From: Anagrus nilaparvatae
Lineage: Eukaryota > Arthropoda > Insecta > Hymenoptera > Mymaridae
Reading direction: 5' to 3'
Assembly (NCBI GenBank): GCA_022575985.1
Contig: JAKSXM010000007.1
Span: 25,298,501 to 25,362,500 of the forward strand
DNA length: 64,000 nucleotides
The stretch's first letter is position 1. Each line of letters opens with the position of its first letter. The translations under genes were made by a program, and so were the position numbers. The notes under the pieces were generated by a model. The model saw only the letters and a program-made list of their open reading frames with translations, did no database searches and had not been told where the DNA came from. Positions 58,401 to 61,800 of this stretch are shown here, piece after piece.

Positions 58401-58873
58401 TTGCAGAGGGGTTGCAATTAACCTCTGCAACTCATATAACAACTTTATGTTGAGTTTCAGCCAACATATTCATAGGGAGGGGCATTTAAAAAAGTTACAA
58501 ATTTAGGGAGTAATGGGGTTAGGGAGTAAGAGAGGGGGGGGGGGGGTGAAAATGACATTTTTAGGGTGGAGGGGGTGGGTTTCGAGTGGACTTTTATCAA
58601 GTAAAATAATTTTTAGGTTTATGGATTTATAATAATTTTGGTTTCAAAACTTATATATTTGGGAGTATTAGTTAACGTCAATAAGTATAAATCAACATGT
58701 TCCATGCTCGTTATTTGTGTTAATCTAAAATAAAATGAAAAAGTAAAGATTATTTGACTTACTTTGAATCCTTTATACCATTCTTTAATGGTCGCTTCAT
58801 CATAACGTGTATGTGACTTAAGATAATCCATGTCTTCTTTACTGAGCTTATCTTTGCTTCCAAAGCAGCCCAT
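13240..58873 (-). CDS. Neuronal calcium sensor, NCS-2 / CG7646 type (complete, 4 coding exons)
   Basis: Joining 58873-58763, 42339-42196, 19239-19111 and 13416-13240, all phase 0, gives 186 residues without a stop, the usual NCS length. The product has an N-myristoylation signal MGCFGS (Gly2, Ser6; Cys3 may be palmitoylated, as in other NCS proteins), a cryptic EF1 (residues 39-50, [12 protein letters not shown]), EF2 (75-86, [12 protein letters not shown]), EF3 (111-122, [12 protein letters not shown]) and EF4 (158-169). By eye it is nearly identical to Drosophila CG7646 as I recall it. Proteins of this family sense calcium in neurons; the specific partner of this one is not known to me. Introns are 16.4, 23.0 and 5.7 kb and carry many transposon remnants. 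EF2's last ligand (Glu86) is encoded by exon 3. Odd point: Cys in place of Gly in the EF4 loop. Confidence 0.95.
13604..13657 (+). repeat. Minisatellite, unit TTAAGTATCGTAG
   Basis: Four near-identical copies of TTAAGTATCGTAG or its shortened form occur in direct tandem. Short array, no coding meaning. Confidence 0.8.
13970..14332. mobile_element. AT-rich near-palindromic foldback element
   Basis: The arms (about 13970-14150 and 14165-14332) are reverse complements with few mismatches. Landmarks are AAATTTACTAAATTTAGTAT (itself partly palindromic) and TCGAGAATTCTCGATTTTTT on the left, each recovered on the minus strand from the right arm. The symmetry gives overlapping open frames of 67 codons on both strands, which are artefacts. 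Its right edge abuts the next palindrome within a few bases. Confidence 0.8.
14338..14814. mobile_element. Near-perfect palindromic MITE flanked by TTAA
   Basis: Arms of about 210-220 bp mirror one another almost base for base, ending GGTAGTATAAGCGTGG on the left and CCACGCTTATACTACC on the right, with a loop of about 50 bp near 14555-14600. TTAA precedes (14334-14337) and follows (14815-14818), suggesting a TTAA target-site duplication of the piggyBac kind, although piggyBac ends usually start CCC rather than GG. The high arm identity implies a recent insertion. A related arrangement lies at 20305-20740. Confidence 0.85.
14860..15440 (+). pseudogene. Possible LINE ORF1 (gag-like) remnant
   Basis: This stretch is rich in A and G and higher in GC than its neighbours. 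The plus-strand translation in pieces gives Ala/Lys/Glu-rich sequence, then [20 protein letters not shown] and further fragments broken by stops. The charged Ala/Lys-rich part followed by a more ordered part is reminiscent of retrotransposon ORF1, but no zinc knuckle is visible. A weak call. Confidence 0.3.
17690..18420. repeat. Dispersed repeat D2, copy 1
   Basis: It shares blocks with 32640-33260: 'aaacctataaaaccta', 'atttaaaaattgttcat / atttaaaaattaatcat', and the phrase 'agtccctaaacccgaatta'. It ends in four imperfect repeats of the phrase TTAAGTCCCTAAACC...GAATTATT. No reading frame is conserved. Confidence 0.5.
19111..19239 (-). CDS. NCS-2-type calcium sensor, coding exon 3
   Basis: It encodes residues 86-128 ([20 protein letters not shown], then [20 protein letters not shown], then IVQ). 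Acceptor TTTCAG (19241-19240), donor GTAAAA from 19110; both phases are 0. It supplies Glu86, the twelfth residue of the EF2 loop, and the full canonical EF3 loop (residues 111-122: D, D, N, V, D and E at positions 1, 3, 5, 7, 9 and 12, with Gly at 6). [15 protein letters not shown] is diagnostic of the NCS family. Confidence 0.97.
20305..20740. repeat. Inverted repeat related to the 14.3 kb palindrome
   Basis: Left arm (20305-20455) and right arm (20602-20740) are diverged reverse complements. Landmarks are AAATGTTATTTATTATT on the left with AATAATAAATAACATTTGG on the right, and GACTTTCGAAAAGAATTTG with CAAATTCATTTCATAAGTC. The right arm resembles the arm of the 14338-14814 palindrome (TTTTTGTTTATAT, then TTTTTATAATAATAAAT), but here the outer end of that element faces the centre. 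Confidence 0.65.
22010..22505. repeat. Dispersed repeat D1 with 27-bp minisatellite and C tracts
   Basis: It starts with the D1 terminal block (GGTTTGTGTAACTACACAAC, then CAACGAGCATGGAACATG at 22012-22055), then a tandem array at about 22117-22386 with units like CTAGGTACTTCTGCACCAAA GGTC, then two runs of ten or so C (about 22412-22421 and 22443-22452), and closes with ATAAACATGTTCCATGTTAA. Similar modules appear at 32.6-34.1 kb and 58.5-58.7 kb. Confidence 0.65.
22117..22386 (+). repeat. Minisatellite, about ten units of 25-28 bp
   Basis: Alternating unit variants end in 'ggtccctaggtacttctgcacca' or 'ggtctttagggacttctgcacca'. Direct tandem order, small substitutions, and one shortened unit. 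Two unit subtypes alternate, giving a higher-order period of about 54 bp. Confidence 0.9.
23085..23690 (+). repeat. Degenerate tandem repeat, period about 140 bp
   Basis: The landmark 'cccat(a/g)ta...aaagt' recurs at about 23143, 23284, 23387, 23525 and 23673, each followed by 'ggtacttttaaaaatttgag' and 'cttgaaaaacacgaaaaagt'. Spacing is 141, 103, 138 and 148 bases. Units are diverged, so the array is old. Confidence 0.65.
25410..25436 (+). repeat. GA microsatellite
   Basis: An AGAGAG run interrupted once by AAAG, inside the composite inverted element. Confidence 0.85.
26275..26312 (+). repeat. CA/CATA microsatellite in left FB-A arm
   Basis: An ACACAC run is followed by ACATAC units. Its mirror is the TG run at 28172-28207 in the right arm, so the array is part of the element rather than independent. 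Confidence 0.85.
28172..28207 (+). repeat. TG microsatellite in right FB-A arm
   Basis: A TGTGTG run ends with AGTGTGTAACCGGTG, the reverse complement of the block beside the CA array in the left arm (CACCAATTACACAC). Confidence 0.85.
29150..29390. other. GC-rich island of unknown nature
   Basis: A sharp rise in GC in otherwise very AT-rich DNA, with blocks such as GGATTGATCACCGGAGTCAC, GCCCCTACCCTGGAGTGGTC and GCAATCCTGACTGGGTCCTG. ACCCAG near 29156 and CTGGGT near 29253 and 29378 can pair. No conserved reading frame and no clear Pol III A/B boxes were found. It could be a SINE-like or LINE 3' fragment, or an unrecognised conserved element. Confidence 0.35.
30337..30600 (+). pseudogene. Zinc-finger-linker ORF in repeat Z (copy 1)
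   Basis: The 87-codon frame opens [12 protein letters not shown] and holds [12 protein letters not shown], then [22 protein letters not shown] and [15 protein letters not shown]. TGEKPxKC is the linker that joins adjacent C2H2 zinc fingers, but the following Cys-X2-Cys...His-X3-His pattern is absent. CATACAG just before GTGAAAAACC looks like a splice acceptor, so the TGEKP part could derive from a captured exon of a zinc-finger gene. It may not be translated. The second copy differs mainly by substitutions and one insertion. Confidence 0.4.
30621..31306. mobile_element. Nested TIR element, ends AGGCACGATCAC
   Basis: The left end AGGCACGATCAC (30621-30632) is matched by GTGATCGTGCCT at 31295-31306. 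The element interrupts repeat Z, because copy 2 at 42.5-43.2 kb lacks it. Inside is a direct repeat of about 150 bp (30621-30772 and 31058-31211), and each copy opens with a long hairpin: AGGCACGAT pairs with ATCGTGCCT and CTATGTAT with ATACATAG. No ORF. Superfamily unknown. Confidence 0.7.
32268..32506 (+). repeat. Direct repeat of about 38 bp
   Basis: The block AATTACAAGCTCTAATTGGG, continuing CT(A/C)TAAGACTAATTA, occurs at 32268-32305 and 32468-32506. Between the copies is a GC-richer stretch with GACCCCCTGTTATGGGGG, a short hairpin. Confidence 0.6.
32640..34090. repeat. Dispersed repeats D2 copy 2 and D1 copy with G tract
   Basis: 32640-33260 aligns with 17690-18420 (the 'agtccctaaacttgaatt' phrases, then 'cattttgggacaaaaatg' blocks). 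33600-34090 carries a G run (about 33637-33653), several 'ggacttagaataattt' phrases and ends with the D1 terminal block (GTTATAAGTGAACATGATTC then ACACAAACCAGTTATAAG). The reading frame across the G run at 33639-33824 is a by-product of the repeat. Confidence 0.55.
34870..34895. repeat. Inverted counterpart of the repeat Z hairpin end
   Basis: CAGCTTCGCTCTACCCGTC on the plus strand is the inverse of the AGAGCGAAGCT start of repeat Z (30317 and 42514). It may be the far end of one element spanning 30315-34890, or an independent partial copy. Confidence 0.35.
38563..40003. mobile_element. 1.4 kb TIR element with M2-type ends
   Basis: Left end TACTATGGCCTAGTAGTTAT (38563) and right end on the minus strand TATACTAGATTGGCAGTTTA share the pattern of family M2. 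An inner inverted pair, AATAGTCGAGAAG at 38804-38815 and CTTCTCGACTAT at 39753-39764, lies within. A 62-codon minus-strand frame at 39408-39596 resembles nothing I know. Some phrases recur inside ('ccccataactttcttcgaat', 'taaggtcctgacctcgaaaaatt'). Confidence 0.5.
42196..42339 (-). CDS. NCS-2-type calcium sensor, coding exon 2
   Basis: It encodes residues 38-85: [20 protein letters not shown], then [20 protein letters not shown], then KNGYIDFK. Acceptor TATAG (42341-42340), donor GTAAGA from 42195, phase 0 on both sides. It holds the cryptic EF1 (CPNG, non-binding in this family) and positions 1-11 of the EF2 loop; the twelfth residue comes from exon 3. [14 protein letters not shown] is typical of NCS EF2. 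Confidence 0.97.
42512..43205 (+). mobile_element. Repeat Z copy 2
   Basis: The hairpin AGAGCGAAGCTCT is followed by [24 protein letters not shown] and [10 protein letters not shown] as in copy 1. A palindromic insertion of about 90 bp (roughly 42690-42778, centre near AGGATGATCCTC) then interrupts the frame before [10 protein letters not shown]. The downstream part 42911-43205 aligns with 31336-31680. The nested AGGCACGATCAC element is absent, proving that the insertion in copy 1 is later. Confidence 0.65.
44610..44715. repeat. Fragment related to the 48.3 kb TIR element
   Basis: TCTGCAATAATTTGTTAACG, ACAACTAATTTATCACTTTT, then AGGTAAAAATA...CCGGATTC is the diverged counterpart of 48808-48870 (TTTGCAATAATTTGTTGATA, then CTGCCACTTTTAGGTC...CGGATTCGG). 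Partial copy only. Confidence 0.55.
44775..46230 (-). pseudogene. LINE (jockey/CR1-like) RT, 5'-truncated, inactive
   Basis: On the minus strand it opens with [14 protein letters not shown] (about 46225), then [13 protein letters not shown] (RT motif A), an in-frame TAA at about 45995-45997, [20 protein letters not shown], and the catalytic box as YADN instead of YADD, so the third acidic residue is lost. The frame runs on for some 280 residues through [20 protein letters not shown] to a stop at 45072. The 3' UTR ends with an ATAAATAAATAA tail at about 44775-44800, as is usual for LINEs without long poly(A). Stop plus Asp-to-Asn change mean it cannot be active. Confidence 0.88.
47778..47981 (+). 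mobile_element. MITE family M1, copy D
   Basis: It starts TATATTACGAGCCCATGTCC, has an inner inverted pair AATGAGCCAAATCGCA / TGCGATTTGGGTCATT, then GGGTCGTATACGATG, GTGGCGAGAAAACGCGTCTT and a GC-rich block GGTCGCGCAGCGGCCGGG with TGGCCGCTGACAAGAAAAAT. Same order as copy A; the GC block is fuller here. No ORF. Confidence 0.75.
48340..48964. mobile_element. 625-bp element with about 125-bp TIRs
   Basis: The ends are GTCGAGGCGCCACCAATGTA and its exact complement TACATTGGTGGCGCCTCGAC. The inverted match continues through a T/A homopolymer, GGTCCGTGGATAAAAATAGG, TGTATTATATGTTTTTCGAC, CTGCTAAATCCGAATCCG. The two arms differ at only a few positions. Flanking target duplication is not evident. Interior is AT-rich without ORF. 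A fragment sits at 44610-44715. Confidence 0.8.
49375..49650. mobile_element. Hairpin-rich segment, Helitron-like 3' end
   Basis: The left part has CAGGGCCC ... GGGCCTG (49381-49428) enclosing two tandem GAGGTGCATAGCACC hairpins. The right part has GCGCGCTTTAGCGCGC (49610-49625) and GGGGGCGTAGCCCCC (49627-49641) running straight into CTAG and T. A hairpin followed by CTRR and a T is the Helitron 3' signature. The 5' TC end is not identified and no Rep/helicase ORF is present, so this would be a small non-autonomous copy. Confidence 0.4.
51317..53990 (-). mobile_element. LINE copy with open RT frame, endonuclease truncated
   Basis: Minus-strand copy: a 768-codon ORF2 piece (53961-51655), a 3' UTR of about 335 bp and an AT-rich (TAAA)n-type tail at about 51317-51345. 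The 5' end falls inside the endonuclease domain, about 200 codons short of a full ORF2. Clean frame and clear tail suggest a fairly young 5'-truncated insertion. Confidence 0.88.
51655..53961 (-). CDS. Non-LTR retrotransposon reverse transcriptase (ORF2 fragment)
   Basis: The 768 codons have no stop. Residues 1-30 are the tail of an apurinic-type endonuclease domain ([10 protein letters not shown] in place of the usual SDHxPI). RT landmarks in order: SPDG at 250-253, [18 protein letters not shown] near 307-324, [12 protein letters not shown] at 377-388 (motif A, Asp378), [13 protein letters not shown] at 435-447 and the catalytic FVDD at 466-469, all intact. A C-terminal part of about 250 residues follows. 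It resembles jockey/CR1-group ORF2 and copies element RNA at the target site. Upstream of the ATG there is an in-frame stop within a few codons, so the ATG is probably a chance start. Translation is doubtful because it lies in an intron. Confidence 0.9.
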   Translation of the reverse strand: MVDNLASICDWSIFPSPIYAGHHPITFSYTVNKSAPIPRFKITRSFKNCNFNQLNLDLTKNISKLNLTDHIDPILTINNFLTICKSTLNVHAPEFRSYIKAPRSFKLDSQLKARLKERDSLYAKYLKNGIPDFLDRYRNMRQDIKREIRARKENTILYKINSSTDSSSLWNLFDKIGLKSSNYLSPLFTFSVSQLNSHFASMNTSSPPCLFLPVFPQIQFDFPLFSFKTFTTTQVLTVLNKILPKCKGKSPDGFNLLHFKESLDILSNPITFLFNSLISHSQFPTCWKKIVIIALSKIPHPITPSDTRPIANMSHLAKALERLIVEQVVVHLESNNLISPHQSGYRKNYSTQFTLINVTDDIRRGIDLGFLTILLMFDFSKAFDSIDHTLLLQRLHQCGFSYSVILWFHEYLLHLQQTVLDLDGNISEYVITSSGVPQGSVLGPILFLIYINSITQIIKHCYFELFVDDLQIYIHTTVNSFTSAINLMNLDIRAIEDWSSANNLKLNASKTKAIIFGSSFYLNHLNKTHDSNPPMLSVLNIPIPYSSSVLNLGIILTPTLNWSNHIQKLSKSIHFSLHRLRSRSKLLSQNLRKLLVSSLIIPFLDYCCLVYDKLDTILLSKIERIYNLAIRFIFNVGCYERTSITPLRKQLNWLTAKNRRLYFKLILVHNIISTQRPSYLYNKFQLPDDTLRRSQRNIPNLPVNTSLPLNFVVPSFPDSTLTYKNSFIVTATSEWNNLPPTLKLYTCINTFKKHLFIHLSKQEINVTN
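54195..54375. mobile_element. MITE family M1, copy C
   Basis: It contains TTTTCTGGAAAGTGGCC, then GACCATTCTTTATTTTTCTG and ACCATGGGTC at its right end, reverse in order to copy A. It ends where the 3' tail of the neighbouring LINE begins. The 80-codon frame across it is a shadow. Confidence 0.6.
54376..56210 (-). pseudogene. LINE RT relic, frameshifted
   Basis: Minus-strand pieces in the right order: [20 protein letters not shown] with [20 protein letters not shown] (55955-55743), then a segment with [15 protein letters not shown] motif A (about 55580-55640), then [20 protein letters not shown] and FADDTVIL (about 55460-55330) with catalytic FADD intact, then [11 protein letters not shown] near 55124. 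A frame change sits just before VPQG (about 55450). The 3' end carries GGCCCAGGTACAGACATTTG and CTCTCTGGGATTATGGC (54416-54460), a conserved LINE 3' end motif, then a short AT tail. MITE copies abut both ends. Confidence 0.85.
56219..56415 (-). mobile_element. MITE family M1, copy E
   Basis: Reversed relative to copies A and D. It reads GCTGCGCAGC, GAAAAGACGTCTTTTCTCGC, ATACGGCCCTTGACCATAAA, TAAAGAATGACCCGAATCTC, then GGGCTATTCTTTAATTTTCT and GGACACAAGCTATAA. All landmarks of the family are present. Confidence 0.7.
58398..58433 (+). other. Perfect 12-bp hairpin
   Basis: GAGTTGCAGAGG (58398-58409) pairs exactly with CCTCTGCAACTC (58422-58433) across a 12-base loop. Flanking DNA repeats GAGTTGCA several times. 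It lies about 330 bases into intron 1 from the exon 1 donor. Function unknown. Confidence 0.6.
58490..58720. repeat. Dispersed repeat D1 copy with G tract
   Basis: A run of more than ten G near 58533-58547, GGGTGGAGGGGGTGGG near 58564-58579, the 'tttataataattt' phrases, and the terminal block ACATGTTCCATGCTCG (58697-58712). It matches the copies at 22.0-22.5 and 33.6-34.1 kb. The G tracts could form quadruplexes. Confidence 0.6.
58763..58873 (-). CDS. NCS-2-type calcium sensor, coding exon 1 with start codon
   Basis: ATG at 58873-58871 opens [20 protein letters not shown], continuing [17 protein letters not shown], 37 codons, then the consensus donor GTAAGT. Gly2 with Ser6 meets the N-myristoylation consensus. 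[12 protein letters not shown] is the helix before EF1 in NCS proteins. Reading through the donor would add about 47 non-conserved residues and a stop, so splicing is required. About 20 bases upstream of the ATG, TTTTTCTTGTTACAG (AG at 58894-58893) is a good splice acceptor, so at least one non-coding exon probably lies further upstream. Confidence 0.97.
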
Positions 58874-58892
58874 TTTTTCTTTATTTTATGAA

Positions 58893-61800
58893 CTGTAACA
58901 AGAAAAATATAATAAAAAAATTAATTAAAATATTCTTTATTTAAAAAAAAGTAAATATTTAAAAATAAAGTTAATTTGGAATACATCATCATTATGAGAT
59001 ACGCATACTAAATCTTTACTGAATCTAATAAACCCGAAAATATAAAAAAAAGTGATCTACTCGGTGATCAACAAATACTACGATACGTAGGTATAATAAA
59101 ATTCCTGACGCGTTCAAACCATTTTGACAAGATTCATAGAATACATAGAAAACTCGTGATTTTTTATTCAACATTTGTATACTGCAGCAAAAAATATCAC
59201 ATCTGTGCTATGGAAATTGCAAATTTATCTTCTTGGTGTCGATTCATTTTATATGACAATTTTATCAAATGAAAAAAAAAAATTGCCACGATTTATATGC
59301 GATGTATAATTTTACAGGTATTTTAAAATTATATTGGATTAAAAAAATATTATACTCTTAACTCTAGTCGTGATATTATTAAAGTTTACGAGTTAATTAA
59401 ACTTTACGCCAGATATATAATTAATCAAGCTTATTTTTTCATTACATGATAAATTAATTAATGAAATCCCTTTTTTTTTTTTTAATTAATTTTTTTTTTG
59501 GTGGTATTGAATTTAACAACCTGTCATTGTGTCGCTTACGTACTCTTGTTCACAAGATTTGTGATTATATATTATTTTATATGGTATTAGATTTAAGACT
59601 GCTTTTCAATTTCACCGCTGGCTTAAAATGTTCTATCGGAAGACATTTCATGCTAAAATTATATCCCTTAACGTTGCCTAAACGTTATATCTGACATTTT
59701 ATTATATAAAAAATTATTTTTATATGCTTGGTACTACTTTTTGAAAGAATAATTCGGTATTTATAATTTTTTTTCCGTTTGAAAAAAAATCCAGTTTAAT
59801 ATAATAAAAACACTCTTAAAATTAGATATAAATTAGAAAAAAAAGTTTTTTAAAGTCTGCTGTACGTGACCAAGGCGCAGATCATTTTATTACTTTTGTT
59901 AATTTATCTCTATTTTATCGCTTGGTATAATTTGCACGATCACTTTTTCGTTTAAAATAAGATTTAGAGATTAAATGTGGCTGATTTTATATTTCAATAA
60001 AAAAAAAGTCTTTTTAGCTGCTCTATTATTTACATTTGATTATTTACGATTTAATTCAAAGTACCCAGTAATTCAAAACAATTTTATTGGGTAAGATAGG
60101 TATTCTGCGAGCAGTATTAAACAAAAGATGTGAGATTTAAAAATAATAAAACGAAGGGCTTGCTAAGATTTTAATTATTTTCATTATTTTATTTTATACG
60201 AGGCTCGTTAAAAATTTTTATATTATACTTTATAAACGCTGTTCCTATAAAAAACTCATAAAATTGCTCTTGATAGCAGCCATTAAAAATGAAGTATTTT
60301 GAAAAAATTATTTTGCACAATACTAAATTTTTTACTTTCAGTTGTTGCATATTAACATCAATCAAAAGTATAAATTTTTACATAAGGGCGTTTTTCTACT
60401 TTACATAAGTAAATTCAATAATTTTAAATTCTTATTTGTACTGATACATCTTGAAATATTAAATGCAACAAGTACAAAGTTGGCAGAGGCTTTTACGTAT
60501 TTCTAACTTTATTTGATACATAAAATCATGATTTTATGCTTTTCTTACAAGAAAAGCATAAAATTCAAAGAGAGTTAAATCTGACAGTAAGAAATTTTTA
60601 GAAGTATTATCTCAAAATTTGATTTATTTATTACTATTTAAAACAAAATCTGAAGTGAATAAGACATAGAATAATTTTTTTAAATAATGATCAATGAAAA
60701 TGTATTTACATGTGAAAATATGATTAAATGATATGTGACATTAAATATTACCAATAGTCCTCGTTATTAAATTCATAAATATTTGACCGATGACTCTTAA
60801 TCTAAACAATTTTGAAGCTAAGAAAAAACGGTTTGTAGTGATACAAACGAATGAATTTAGATGCCATTAATTGAAAGGATGTACGGCCCAATGCTTCCTC
60901 TCTACTGATTGCCCTCCTGGAAAATCTCCCTACTAAATAATTACCCCCCTGCGTGCACAAAATATTTAATTAATAAAGTTACAAGAGTTGAATAATTAAG
61001 ATAAAGTTTTATACAAAAAATTAATATACCAAAGGGAATCAGGAGTAAAACCCCTGCAACAAAATAACTGAATATTTCGATTGAATCCTAATGGTGTACT
61101 CGCACCTATCCTTACAGTAAGCTAACCCAAAGGGGTTCAAGGGTGGCACAACTTTGTAATGAATAACCGCGTTCTCCCGAGGGGCTATCGTCTTGGAAAT
61201 CACTAATTTTTTTTAATTTTTTTTATTTTTCATGATTTTTTGTGATTTTTTTTGGTAAACATCGCTAAATATTATATTGAATAGTAAAAAATAGATTTTT
61301 AAGGTCTAGGGTGAAATATAAGGCTAAAGAACGCAAAAAATCGCGAAAAATCATGAAAAAAATCACTAAAAATCACAAAAAATCACAAAAAATCACGAAA
61401 AATCATTAAAAGACGGAAATAAACCATCTCAACTAGTAACGATTCATGATTGAGGTACAAATAAGCCAAAATCAGAAAAAAATCAACAAAAATTTTTTTA
61501 AATCAAATTCGCGATTTCCAAGACGGTAGCCCCTCGCGTTCTCCAATGACCCTCTAACGGTGTACTCGCAACTTGTTATATGAGAGGAGGGACACAAACC
61601 CAGGGCAGCCGTTGATTGAAAGCCAACTGCCGAAAATTCAGCTCATTTAACAACTGAAATGGAACTGTTTTTTTTGTTCAGCAAAAAATTTATTTCATTC
61701 AAAAGAACTTTTTTTATTTAGTAAACATTTTTAAGAGAAATTTTATTTTATTTTTTTCAGACTATACTATTTTTAAATATTCATCAAAAAATACGAAAAC

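Larger units (their letters stand above)
42340..58762 (-). other. NCS-2-type gene intron 1 (16.4 kb)
   Basis: GTAAGT donor at 58762-58757, AG at 42341-42340. It holds repeat Z copy 2, three LINE copies (44.8-46.2, 51.3-54.0 and 54.4-56.2 kb), MITEs at 47.8, 54.2 and 56.2 kb, a 625-bp TIR element at 48.3-49.0 kb, and D1 repeat at 58.5-58.7 kb. 46.3-47.75, 49.65-51.3 and 56.4-58.3 kb are AT-rich with nothing recognisable. Confidence 0.9.
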
